A DNA stretch of 64,000 bases. Source: Wurfbainia villosa (Eukaryota > Streptophyta > Magnoliopsida > Zingiberales > Zingiberaceae). The DNA is taken from the NCBI GenBank assembly GCA_025175895.1, contig CM046008.1, forward strand, positions 25,499,255 through 25,563,254, read 5' to 3'. Under the pieces are notes generated by a model. The model worked only from the letters and a program-made list of their open reading frames with translations, ran no database searches and was not told the DNA's origin. How positions within the stretch are numbered: the stretch's first letter is position 1; every line of letters starts with the position of its first letter. The position numbers and the translations under genes were made by a program. Below, one piece after another: positions 11,631-22,891 of this stretch.

Positions 11631-12847
11631 TCTTATCTCCCATGGTTGATCAAATCCAACCATTTGATTCAAGTCAATTTGATTTAATGATTCTCTATTC
11701 ATTATTTTAAATTGACTCAATGAATCAAATATAAATTAGACTCATTCAACACTTGAATCAAATTGAGTCTAACTAAATTAGTCTAATTTGGATTACCCTT
11801 AATCCAATTTGGTTCATCCCATGAACCTAATACTCATAGTTCATCATATGAACCTAATCTCCATCTAATTGCCCTTTGTGTGTGACCCTATAGGTTCTTG
11901 TAACATTAGCAATGCTCCTAAACCGGTTTAGAAACATAAGCAATGAGCGGTATTTAGCAACACATCATTGCTACCCAAGTTACAAGAATATTGAGATCCA
12001 ACATTACCTTTGTGACTACTAATTGTAACTCTCACAATATGCGACAATGTCCCTCTATCCTTGACATCTAGATTGACCAACTGAGGCATAGACCGTGTCA
12101 TCCTCAGTACAATCTATATCTTGAACTCCAAGTAGACTCACTCTAATCAAATGAGCTCAATATCTCATATTGACTCATTTGGGCATGGCCATGCACTTAG
12201 TTATTTCACTCTATCAAGAATAACGATGTCACTCCCGTCATATAGGAGAGATAGATCCCTTCTACATCACTCACATCTCTTCGCATAATTTGTTACATAC
12301 CCAGTAATCGCCTTTATAGTCCACCTATTTACGGGTGACGTTTGACAAAGCCAAAGTATGCAACTCCTTATGTAGGGAACCATGGTGACTTCAGGTCCAA
12401 GGACTAATAGTCATACTGATAGTCACATGAGAAAGTATATGACACTCATATAACGATCCATGATACTTTCTCATGGCGGGTCATTCAGTATACATTCTCC
12501 AATGCATAACCATGTGTAAACATGATATCTCATATCCATGACTTGTGAGATCAAGTCATCGAGTTAACCTAAATGCTAGTCTCTTCGCATTAATATTGTC
12601 GCTCAATGTTAATACTTGACTAGGAATGATTAATAATAGTGTTCTCTATATCATCTCATTATCGATTCAACCAATCGATTGATATAGATAAGAACCTTCT
12701 ACTCAATGACGTTATGATACTTAGTTATTTGGCACCAATACAAGTAAGTATAATAACTATAAAGAAATGCCTTTATAAATAGGAATATGATACAACAAAG
12801 TTCATACAACAATCATCACATGATTGGCTCTAAGGCTTTCACTAACA
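11631..12847 (-). mobile_element. Truncated copy of solo LTR S in T internal copy 2
   Basis: Matches about 7545-8760 of copy 1 and ends at the same ACTAACA/ACCTTCTTCTT junction with gag. Because the same junction is present in both copies, S was in T before the tandem formed. The left portion of S and the gag C-terminus were lost by the deletion described at 11630. Confidence 0.85.
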
Positions 12848-13712
12848 ACCTTCTTCTTAGTCGACCCAAGTTGCTTGAAAGGCCTTCTTTGATCCCTTTT
12901 GCTTTGGCTTCATTTTTGATTTGAAGTGCCCCTTCTTATTGTTTTCAACTACTACCTTTCTTTTTAGATTATCTTCTGCACCATGTTTACTATCTCGGCC
13001 TCTTCTTCTGATTCGGACTCGGATTCGCCCTCGGGTTCGGATCCTTTTTCTTGCTAAGGAGGTGTCTTGCTCTTCTCCTTTCTTCTTTGATCTGCAAGCA
13101 AAGTAATACCTCTCTCGACCTGGACTGCGTTAGTTTGTTCGTATAGTTCAAATTCAGAGAAGAACTCGTCTAACCTAATTTTTGAAAGGTCTTTAGAAAC
13201 CTTGTAGGAATCAACCATGGATGCTCACAAGGTAGTCCTTGGGAAGGCATTGAGTGTGGAGACTATTGACGATGTCTTGGATCTATGCATGTAGTTGGGT
13301 GGAGGTGTCTTGAACCTACATTTTTTGATTATATAATTTATTTAACAATAAGTCCCTTTTACATAACTTAGCATCGTCGGTTCCTTCGTGAAGCTCGATG
13401 AGCTTGTTCTACAAGTCCTTTGCGCTTATGAATGGGCCAACGCGGTTGAGCTCCTCTTTTGGATAGCCCACATCGTAGGATTTGTGTGGCTTTTGCATCG
13501 GCTTCGATTTATCTTTTAGTTATGTTGGTCCACTTATCGAAGTCCACGGGCTCACCTCGATCATTGGTGGGTAGAGCAAAGCCAGTTTGGATGATTATCC
13601 ATGTCTCGACTTGTGTTTTTAGAAAACACTCCATCCAACCTTTCCAGTAATAGAAATTATCTCTGTTAAAGAACGGAGGTTGGGTGGTGCTATGCCCCTC
13701 AATGTGGGCCAT
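12848..13712 (-). pseudogene. T gag N-terminal part (copy 2)
   Basis: Starts at 13712 with MAHIEGHSTTQPPFFNRDNF, followed by YWKGWMECFL and W..IQTGF. It is the duplicate of 8761-9668, with separate small deletions (for example, the segment equivalent to 9175-9220 is mostly gone) and frameshifts. The gag C-terminus is absent from this copy. Non-functional. Confidence 0.75.
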
Positions 13713-13909
13713 TTAAGAAGAGAAATCCTTTCACAAAAAAGACGACATGCAAAAAAAAAAAAATTGCCAAGACTTTCGTCTTGGATTAGTAGTGCGGGAG
13801 AAAAGTGAATTTAATGAAAATCTTAAAATTTACGAATCAAAAAACCAAAATGAAAAGAAACACAAAACAAAATGCTAGATTGGTGGTTTCACCAAATCGT
13901 AGCACCCCC

Positions 13910-13921
13910 GCTCTGATACCA
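13910..13921 (-). other. T primer-binding site, copy 2
   Basis: Reverse reading TGGTATCAGAGC, again two bases from an LTR edge (13924). Its presence shows that copy 2 is also an LTR-primed internal region and not a random duplication. Confidence 0.9.
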
Positions 13922-13923
13922 AT

Positions 13924-14885
13924 TGTTGGATCGTAAAAGCATCGCTCTTTGACTGTGTACGAAGGGGCAATCCACTATAGAGTCTCCTCCTCGTTGAAGG
14001 TAGGAGACAACGATCACAAAAACGAACGCTCGAGGATGAGACAACAAACCTACCTCACCTCATTATGATTAAAATCATGAATACAATAAATAAAACAACC
14101 TTGATGCTGAGGATGAAGAGATTGTAACCTTGGAGTTGCATCGGTGTTATGACGACGTTACGACTTTTGAGCTTTAGCATTGTTGGAGCACTTTTAGAGC
14201 AATCTTGATGATCCTAGGGTTCGAGTCCTACCCCTCCTTTTATAGACTTGTGCCTTGGAATAAGTCCGGATCCAGATCCTAAACTTATGGATCTTATCAC
14301 AAGGTGACATCTTATCTTATCGTGAAGTGGCGGTGCCAGACGTTCTCTTTTTTGACCTTGTATATTTGGCTGATTCGTCGCCATCAGTCGACTGATGCCC
14401 TTCATCAGTCGACTTATGTGTAGCAATCGACTACCAATAGCCAACAATCAACTTCCAGCCTTGTCCCTTCCCGATAATAAGAGGTTAGCACGGAATATGG
14501 TAAATATGACGGTTCCTTACCGTCCGATCTTTACCTAGACCTTCCACTGGAAGTCTTAGTCGAATCGTCGCCTACGGTCCTCTCCATACAGAGGATATGA
14601 CGTTACCATCTCTCTTCGCACTCGTGCTTACCTCTGCTCCTTTATGACCAGTCGCTTTGCTTCCGGTCTCCACCTGGGTTCTTTGACTCCCATGAAGTTC
14701 TACCGGTGTCACCCGACCACCACAGTTTCTCGACTCGAGATTCTCCGGGTGTCGCTGACCTTCGGCTTAGCTTAACCATTTCTTACACCCTTAATTTAAC
14801 TCATGAGATAATAATGTCACCTTAACTTTGCATCTTTGCCATAATCAAAACCAAAATTCAATTATCTGGTGCCCCTGCACCAACA
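13924..14885 (-). repeat. T LTR3, internally deleted
   Basis: 962 bases. Same termini as LTR1 and LTR2, but about 140 bases near the left end are missing: after GCATCGCT it jumps to GACTGTGTACGAAGG. TATA in reverse at 14237-14244. One exact palindrome at 14385-14394; others are decayed. Confidence 0.85.
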
Positions 14886-15364
14886 TAAAGGGCTATAAAA
14901 GAAGGGACTTTTCACTCCTTCTCCCAAAGTGCTCCCACGATGCCAAGATTCAACGACAATGCTATGTCGTCGTAACACCGACGACACACCGAGATTCCAA
15001 ATCCATTCGTCAGTAGTTTCATTATTGATGTCTTACTTTACTTATTTTACTTCTTGTACTCGAGCTTTTCATTGTAAAGAGGAGAGGTAGGCTTGTTGCC
15101 TCTTCCTCTATCTTTTTCTTGTAACCGTCATCTCCTAGCTCCAATGAGGAGGAGAATTTTATGGGATTGCCCCATCATACGTGGTCTAGGATTGTGGGGC
15201 CTTGGAGTAGCAACGTTTCGGTTGTGAACCAAGTAAAAAAGAAAGGTGTCTATTTACTTTAGCTTTATTTCTATTTTCGCGGCAATACTTTGGTTTTATC
15301 GAAATGAAAAGACAAGCTTTTACAATCTCTATTCATCCCCCTCTAGTGACTTTCCGATCCAACA
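14886..15364 (+). mobile_element. 3' LTR of P, second part (TATA, R, U5)
   Basis: Continues the LTR broken at 4184. It opens a few bases before a TATA box (TATAAAAG, 14894-14901) and ends CTTTCCGATCCAACA at 15364. The end matches the reverse termini of T LTRs and the end of solo LTR Ps. The base after it is the inside of a B-type LTR, so P was inserted in that LTR; the right TSD copy would be AATCT. Confidence 0.85.
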
Positions 15365-15450
15365 AATCTTTGCCTTTTTCTTAAGAAAATATGATACATA
15401 AAGTCTCTAGTCAATCATCACATAATTATCTCTAGGGTTTACTACTAACA
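15365..15450 (-). mobile_element. Right end of a B-type LTR (B-prime) that received P
   Basis: 86 bases ending TACTACTAACA, the same kind of terminus as B1 (CATACTAACA) and S (TCACTAACA). The rest is expected to the left of the window, before the missing 5' part of P. The sequence after it (AACTC, 15451-15455) would be its TSD within B0 gag. Confidence 0.65.
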
Positions 15451-16008
15451 AACTCATGTACTCAAAATGATTGGGTACGTTGAGAACCTTGAAAGATTAG
15501 GATTTCTATTGGATCAAGAGTTGGCCACTGACCTTGTTCTATAGTCATTGCCTGAAGGCTACAGTGAATTTTTCATGAACTATAACATTAATGAAATTGA
15601 CAAGCCTTTGCCTGAGTAGTTAAGCATGTTGAGAACTGTTGAAAGTAATCTTAAGAAGATCTAACCCGGTAATGTACTCATGGTTAAAAAGGGCAAAGGC
15701 AAAAAGAAGCCCAAATGAAAGGGTTAGACCCAAGATAAGGGCAAGGCCAAGGCATTGAAACCTAAAGGTGGGGTGTCTAAGGTAGGAACCTACTTCCATT
15801 GTGATGAGATCGGACATTGGAAGAGGCATTGAAAAAAGTACTTAGAGGAAGTTCAGAAAAAGAGAAGTGCGATTTCTACCTCAGGTATATATGTTATAGA
15901 AATTAATATATCTATTTCTTCTTCATGAGTATTAGATATCGGTTGTGCTTCTCACATTTGAACAAATGTGCAGGGCCTGAGAAATAGTAGATCATTGACA
16001 AGGAGATG
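15451..16008 (+). pseudogene. Copia gag C-terminal half, base-layer element B0
   Basis: Reads HVLKMIGYVENLERLGF-like sequence with frame breaks, a basic Lys/Gly run, and a decayed zinc knuckle near 15800 (FHCDEIGHWKRH-like). It parallels B1 gag (29117-29929) and B2 gag. A protease-start remnant follows near 15930-15960. Several stops are visible, for example TAG near 15541 and TAG near 15617. The reading is cut at 16008 by G1 and resumes at 45521. Non-functional and older than everything nested in it. Confidence 0.85.
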
Positions 16009-16059
16009 TGTCACGCCTCGAGAGTATGCCGATCCGAAGAAAAATGGACAGCATCTCCC

Positions 16060-17878
16060 TGAAGGGAGAAACTTCGCTTTTCACCTCAGTCGCTTGTGCA
16101 TGGCGATCTCATCTACATCTCCGGATTAAAAAAAATTAATCCAAGACGATGACGGATTACCCAAGCAATCGATCCATCGTCGTGCTATTCGATTAGAGTT
16201 GTCTCTTGAACAAACTTGTTGTTCAAGCAACCTAACTCTTTTCCTCGATTAGTGGCAGAATAGATGATGTATGAATTGCCGATTTTTGTGTTTATCTTCG
16301 GGGTCCAAGTAAATTAGCCACATGCAATTACATACATAATATAAAGAAACAAAAGAAACCAAAACAAGAATTATACCTCTTGGTCTTCTATTGTATGTCC
16401 TATCCTCCTCTTGGATGTTGTGTGGGCAACGATCCTCCAAGAGATGAAACTTCCTAGATCACGTTCTTCCCTTCCTTGCTCGCTCCGAACAAAGGGAAGA
16501 ATGCACGCTCCCTTCTTCTCCTTACTTGCGCCAACCACCAAAGACCAATTCCTTGGTGTCTGCTGACCCTAAGGAGAGGAAGAAGGATGGGCACTGTCCA
16601 AGAGCTCCACAGGAAGAAACCCTAACTCTTGCCACCGGCCAACGGAAGAGGGTGAAGGTGGCGCCGCCGACCCTAGGAGAAGATGAGGGTGCCCGCCCAA
16701 GAAGAGAAAGAAAATAAGATATGGGTGTCGGCTAGACCTTAGGAAGAGAAGAAGCTCTTCCACTTGTTGCCGCCCAAAGCCTCTCCAAACCCTAGCCGCC
16801 CAAGCCAAAGAGCAAAACCCTAATCCTTTCGCAGTTGCATTGCTCACCGCCCAGGCCCTAGCCCTCCTTTTATAGAGCTAGGCTTAAGCCTCCTTTCAAT
16901 CTCCACCGTTGGATCTAGGGATTCAATTTCCACCGTCGAATCTAGGGTTTCATTTTCCACCGTCGGATCTAGGCTTTATGAGGGTTTTAATAGGCTACAA
17001 TAGGGACCATGAGAAGGAGTTGGATCTTGGCCAACCAATGGATCTAGCCGATATAAAGTTCGATACATTAATGATAATCCATTCCACTAGAGGATTATCA
17101 TTGATCTATCTCACCAACCCCCATAAATAAATACGGGCTTCATATATTAATTGTACAAATATCTTCCCATGTTTAAGACCTCGAATATCTGTCAATTAAT
17201 TAATTTATTTTACAATTAATTAATCAATATCTAACTCCATGAGTAGTACCACTCAACCTCATCATCATGCCGGACCAAGTCCACCTGCAAGTTTTACATG
17301 ATGATCCTTATGAGCTCCTCAAGGGGACATCATCATCCTAAGATATTGGACACAGTTTCCTCCTATAATCAATGACACACCATGTAAATAATATCATTTC
17401 CCAACTTACCAAGCCTATCGATTTAATCTATAAATCTCGCCCATTGGTAAATCAAAGAAATAAATACTAAGTACATGTGCCCATTATTTTATCGGGATTA
17501 AGAGCATGTACACCATAATATCCGAGATCTGATTCAATTATGTAGTTGGCAAAAAATTGAATCACCTCTAAGTCGGTCCTGCTCAATATACACAAAGTGT
17601 ACTAGTGTAATTCTATGGTCAAGATAAACCCATACCAAATTACACTACAACCATACCAATGGTTTGTTCAAAACCATCTCGGTTGTTAGCCTCTACTTAT
17701 ACTCTACAAGGAACTGGAAACATGATCTTCCGTGTGACACCACACACCATGTTATCTACAATGTAATTTATTAGACAATATGCATAACCATAAATATGCA
17801 AACAATGATCATGTGATTCTTATTTCAAAAATAAAGATGTTCATACAAAATATAGACTTTTCAGTATACATCCCAACA
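16060..17878 (-). repeat. A1 3' LTR
   Basis: 1,819 bases, from TGAAGGGAGAAAC to ATCCCAACA in + coordinates. TATA in reverse at 16867-16874. A degenerate 27-bp repeat at 16899-16976 corresponds to the array in A0. The ORFs near 16526-16847 are LTR sequence without coding evidence. Confidence 0.93.
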
Positions 17879-17890
17879 ATCTCTCACTTA
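17879..17890 (-). other. A1 polypurine tract
   Basis: In element direction AGTGAGAGAT lies directly before the LTR start TGTTGGG. It is the priming site for plus-strand synthesis and fixes the 3' LTR edge. Confidence 0.7.
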
Positions 17891-17911
17891 TACTAAAAGA
17901 CTATGATGTCC

Positions 17912-19624
17912 TCATACTGCCATACATCTGATTCCCATTCCCTCCACATGCCTATCAAAAGCTCTCGCTGGAAAGGCCTTAGTGAAAGGATCTACCAGGT
18001 TATCCTCTGATGCAATCTTGGCTACAGCAACTTCTCCTCGCTTTATGATTTCTCGTATCAGGTGGTACTTGCGCTCTATGTGTTTACTTGCCTTATGGGC
18101 TCGTGGTTCCTTCGAGTTTACAACTGCACCACTGTTATCACAATAAATTGTGATAGTTCTGGGCAAACCAAGAATCACATCCAAGTCCATCAAGAAGTTC
18201 CTGATCTATACAACTTCTTTGGCTGCCTTAGAGGCTGCTACATACTCAACTTCCATGGTCGAGTCAGCCATGCACTTCTGCTTGACACTCTTTCATACAA
18301 TGGCTCCACCTCCCAAAGTAAACAAAAAACCTGAGGTAGACTTACTGTTATTCATATCTGATTGGAAGTCGGAATATGTGTAACCCACAGGGAGTAATTG
18401 ATCTGCCTGGTATACCAGCATATAATCCATAGTCCTTCTTAGGTACTTCAACATATGCTTTACCGCAATCCAATGTCCTTGTCTTGGATTACTCTGATAT
18501 CTGCTAACCATGCCAACGAAAAAGCAGATATCCGGTCTCGTACATAGCATATCATACATGAGGCTTCCTACTGCCGAAGCATAAGGAACTGCCTTCATCT
18601 CCTCTATCTCCTTTGATGTTCTAGGACACATCTCTTTAGATAAAGGTGCTCCATGCCTAAAAGGTAGAAAACCTTTCTTGGAGTTCTGCATGCTAAAATG
18701 AGCCAAAATAGTGTCTATGTATGAAGCTTGAGACAAGCACAACATCCTTTTCCTGCAATCCATTATAACTATGATCCCAAGCATATGTCCCACTTCTCCT
18801 AAGTCCTTCATATCAAACTGTTTGGATAACCATACCCTTACGTCCAATAACACCTTGACATTGTTGCCAATTAACAAAATGTCATCTACGTATAGTACAA
18901 GAAATACCACTACGTTTTCGTCACATCTCTTGTATACACAAGACTCATCCGGACTTTGAATAAATCCATAAGGCTGGATTACCTCATCAAAGCGGATGTT
19001 CCAAGATCTCGAAGCTTGCTTCAATCCATAAATGGACCGATTAAGCTTGCACACAAGATACTCTTTTCCCTTTACAATGAATCCCTCTGGTTGCTTCATA
19101 TAGATGTTTTCCTCAAGACTTCCATTAAGGAAAGCTATCTTGACATCCATCTGCCACACCTCATAATCCATATGAGCAACAATACATAAAAGAATCTAGA
19201 TAGACTTAAGCATGGCCACCGGCGAAAAGGTCTCCTCATAATCGATACCCTCTTTCTGAGTATACCCTTTCGCAACAAGCCTTGCTTTGAAGGTCTCAAC
19301 CTTCTCGTCTGTTCCTCTCTTTCTTTTGTAGATCCACTTACATCCAATGATTTTTACATCATTAGGTGGTTCTACTAACACCCAGACCTGATTTGAATCC
19401 ATAGATTCTATCTCAGAATTCATTGCACTTTGCCAAGAGACCGCATCTTTATCTTGGATTGCCGCGTCATATGTCCAGGGATCAAGTTCATATTTGCAAG
19501 GGACCAAATTAGAAGATTCTCCCAAGAATATAAATCTATCAGGCTGTCTAACAACACTCCCACTACGATGAGGTATCACCTGTGTATCCTCTGTGACATG
19601 CATTGCAGTTACTTTTGGTATATC
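17912..19624 (-). pseudogene. A1 pol: reverse transcriptase and RNase H
   Basis: The RT starts with the AMNSEIESMDSNQVW block, then GCKWIYK, LVAKGYTQ, YEETFSPVA, WQMDVKIAFLNG, and the catalytic YVDD at 18881-18892. RNase H follows: YSDFQ, STSGFLF, ADST, IYCDNSGA, TK. It is in the same frame as gag and integrase. Stops interrupt it: TAG at 19196-19198, TGA at 18293-18295 and TAG at 18206-18208; the last two replace usual tryptophans. The reading ends near 17912 with a basic/Met-rich tail. Copies DNA from the element RNA in functional relatives; here dead. Confidence 0.93.
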
Positions 19625-20944
19625 CTATTGTACCGATGGTACTGAAGTAGTGACTTCCCCTCTCAATTCCTCCAGAACAATTTTATTCATGGGCTTGTGG
19701 TTCATCACATAGTCTTCTTCTAAAAATCTGGCATTTGTGCTAATGATCACCCTCTGATATCTAGGACTATAGAACACACCACCTTTCGTTCCTCTAGGAT
19801 AGCCTACAAACATGCACACTTCTGTACGAGGTTCCAACATACCAGCATCTGCCTTCAGCATATGTGCTGGACTCCCCCAAATCCGAATATGTCTCAGACT
19901 AGGCTTTTGCCCAGTCCACAATTCTATGGGAGTAGAAGACACTGATTTAGATGGTACCATGTTCAGAATATACACTGTTGTATCCAGAGCATACCCCCAT
20001 AATGAATCTGGCAACTCAGAATAACTCATCATCGATCTAACCATCTCCATAAGAGTCCTATTCCTTCGCTCCGCTACACCATTTTGTTGGGGTGTACCAG
20101 GTGCAGACAATTGGGATTGAATCCTAGCCTCTAATAAGTAATTCCTAAACTCTCCCAAGAGGTACTCACCACCATGATCAGATCGTAGTGTCTCGATACT
20201 TTTACCTTGACGTTTCTCCATATCAGTCTTTAATTTTTTGAACCTGTCAAAGCATTCAGACTTGTGGCGCATCAAGTAAATGTATCCATATCTTGAATAA
20301 TCGTCTATAAAAGAGATGAAATATTCAAAACCACCTCTAGCCTGGATAGACATAGGACCATACAAATCAGTATGAACCAATTCCAACACATCTTTGGCTC
20401 TATACCCCTTGGCCTTAAAAGACCTCTTGGTCATTTTACCTTCTAAGCAAGATTCGTAGGTTGGGAAATCTTTCACCACTAATGAACCTAGAGGTCCATC
20501 AACTATCAACCTTTGAATTTTACTTAGCTTAATATGACCTAACCTTATATGCCAAAGATATGTTTGGTTCATTTTCGAAGGTTCTTTTCTCTTATTAGAG
20601 TTAGAAGATGAGTTATTTACTTCTATTTGCATTGTGGGAGATTTTGGTTCAAGGGTATAAAAATTTCCTATCAATGCACCAGAATAGATAATCTCCCTAT
20701 TCCTTTTTATAACAACTCTATCATTAAAAGAAATAGAATATCCATCCAAAAAAAATTTAGAAACCGAAATCAAATTCTTTCTGAATAAAGGTACATAAAG
20801 GCAATTTTTCAGAACAAAAGTTTTATTCCTATCAAAAGATAAATAAACATCTCCAACTACAATAGCTGCCACCTTCGTAGCATCGCCCAAGTAAATGGTA
20901 ATCTCCCCCTCAACTAGTCGTCTGGTTTCCTGAAACCTCTGCTA
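19625..20944 (-). pseudogene. A1 pol: protease end and integrase
   Basis: After the protease remnant comes a GAG-pre-integrase domain, and an HHCC-like zinc region with the visible motif HIRLGH followed by an ESCLEGKMTK block. Only one of the usual two cysteines is kept there; the other reads as tyrosine (TYESC). The integrase core shows HTDLYGPM (first D), LRSDHGGEY (second D), and PGTPQQNGVAERRN with the catalytic E. The reading is open for 421 residues between TAG at 20942-20944 and TAG at 19625-19627. The stop at 19625 falls in the linker before RT. Confidence 0.92.
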
Positions 20945-21835
20945 AGTATTACAGACATGATCAGTGGCTTCTGTATCTACACACCAGGTGCTGGTAGATA
21001 ACACCGCTAAACATGTTTCAATGACTAGACCAAAAGATATACCTTTGTTTTGCATCCGGTTGGGGCAGTCCTTCTTCCAATGTCCATTCTGCTTGTAAAT
21101 GAAGCACTTGCCTTTTGGCTTATTCACTCCTCCCTGAGATCCTCCCGCCACCTTTGCTCCACCTTGTTTCTTCTTCTTCTTGCCTTTCGGCTTAGAAGTA
21201 GAAACCTTCTGAGTAACCATGGCCTGAGCCTAAGCACTCTGACAAAAAAGGCCCTCTGCCACCTAGAGTTCTGTCAGAAGCTCCGCCAATGAATACAACC
21301 TCTTATTCATGTTGTAGTTCAGGAAAAACTGCTCAAAACTCCTAGGTAGAAACTGGAGAATGATATCGTCATGGGTTTCCCCATCGTTCTCAGCTCCAAG
21401 GACTTCGAACTCATTCAAATGAGCCATCATCTTGAGAACATGATCCCTCATGGGTATTCTCTCAATCATGGTGGTCATCATCAAGTTCCTCATGGCTTCC
21501 TGCCTCACAACCCGATTCTGGTGTCCGTAAAGTCCATTGAGATTGAGCATCATGTCATAAGCAGTGGGCATGGCTTGATACTGATGTTGCAATACATTTG
21601 ACATAGAAGACAAAATGTAACGTCGCGCCATCTCATCAGCCTTAATCCACTTTTTATAACTCTCTTTCTCCTTTTCTCCAGAATCATCCGTAGGCTTAAG
21701 AGGACACTCTTCGAAGAGTACATACTTGTACTCCTCAGCAGTCAAGACAATATCAAGATTCCTTTTCCAATCAACATAATTGGGTCCAGTAAGTTTATTC
21801 TTCTTTAGTATCACAACAAGTGGGTTGAAAGTCAT
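20945..21835 (-). pseudogene. A1 gag and protease start
   Basis: Gag begins at 21835 (MTFNPLVVILKKNKLTGPNY), a typical copia Gag start, with the W-rich block DWKRNLDIVL, a helical middle, and a Lys-rich run before the zinc knuckle at about 21045-21090. The knuckle reads CFIYKQNGHWKKDC: the second cysteine is replaced by tyrosine. The protease site reads DTEATDH, so the glycine after the catalytic Asp-Thr is replaced by Glu. Two in-frame TAG codons lie at 21263-21265 and 21230-21232. All parts to 17912 are in one frame (1,308 codons). Confidence 0.92.
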
Positions 21836-22879
21836 TTTTGAAAATCCTAAGAATCATATAGATCAATACATTAGATTTCAAAAAATTATTGATTCCTCAA
21901 ACAATACAATTTTAAAATTAACCAACACCTCAAAACACCGAGAATATCGTATGTCACGATAGTGTGGACGTATATGCATTCTACATTTGTAAGAGGAGGT
22001 TTTACCCATCAATTTTATTATCCTTTCAACCTAACTTTTTGACAAATAAAATTAATAGTTGGTTCCTCTTCGACTCTACAAATAAAAGCAGTGACTCTGA
22101 TAGGGAGGATACTCTTATGTGCATCTAAGTGTGTACCATTACTCGATACCAAGGCAATTATCTCGGATTATGTGCCTTCCGATGGGGAAGTACACACGTT
22201 CCTAAATAATTTCCTATAACCATATTTGACCCTGTGATCCGCAAAACAAACTCATCCGATGGGGAGGAAGGTACTCAAAGCCGACGCGCAAGTTTGTTTG
22301 CATCATATGTCAAATCGTAATGGAGGCCATGGGAATTTTTTAAAAAATATCCCTCTCCCACTTAGTAATTTAAAATAGGAATTTTCCTAGCTTACGACAT
22401 GAATATCAAATAAGAAGCAATAAATATGAAAAAAAATATTTTCCATCTATTATGGCTTTTGTTTTCCAATATACCTACCGTCGTATCGCCATCTCGTTCG
22501 CTCCTCCCTATGCCATGTACAAATCATCCAGAGATCCGATCCAAGAATAATTATTTTAATTTACATCCATCGATCCTATACTCCACGAAGGAGTGTACAT
22601 GAAATCTAGATCAAAAGTAAACTAAAATAAAAGAGTGGCTAAACAATGCCGTACTTAATTACAAAAATTAAATACTAGCCTCGTCAAACCCAAGGATTCA
22701 AATATTATTACAATTACACACATCCAATCACATACACACACATATGGCCATAATAGTTGGATCTTATGCCTGCAACCAAAAAGTTAGCCTACGCACATCC
22801 TACTATTATACGACACATACAATATATGATAAGTGCATAAAAGTAACCAAATTCTAAACAAACAAAACAGGAAACTGTG
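21836..22879 (-). other. A1 5' leader between primer site and gag
   Basis: About 1 kb of AT-rich noncoding sequence. It holds short variants of a TCCGATGGGGA phrase near 22177 and 22258. No gene, no obvious structure beyond that. Confidence 0.6.
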
Positions 22880-22891
22880 GCTCTGATACCA
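22880..22891 (-). other. A1 primer-binding site
   Basis: Reverse reading TGGTATCAGAGC, matching initiator-Met tRNA, two bases from the 5' LTR edge at 22894. Confidence 0.92.

Larger units (their letters stand above)
4185..14885 (-). mobile_element. Tandem gag-only Sirevirus-like element T (LTR-INT-LTR-INT-LTR)
   Basis: Three LTRs of one family in reverse orientation (4185-5288, 9878-10982, 13924-14885) alternate with two internal regions (5289-9877 and 10983-13923). Each internal region has a primer site next to the LTR on its right, so this is one element duplicated through a shared middle LTR rather than two separate insertions. It sits inside the 3' LTR of P, a member of the same LTR family in the opposite orientation. 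Flanks TGATG (4180-4184) and TAAAG (14886-14890) do not form a clean TSD. Only gag remnants are seen; there is no protease, integrase or RT. Confidence 0.85.

Noticed and set aside
14214..14447. Repeated peptide phrase ISRLM in several ORFs (also near 35482)
   Set aside because: It is the translation of the TCAGTCGACTGAT palindrome, not a conserved protein motif.
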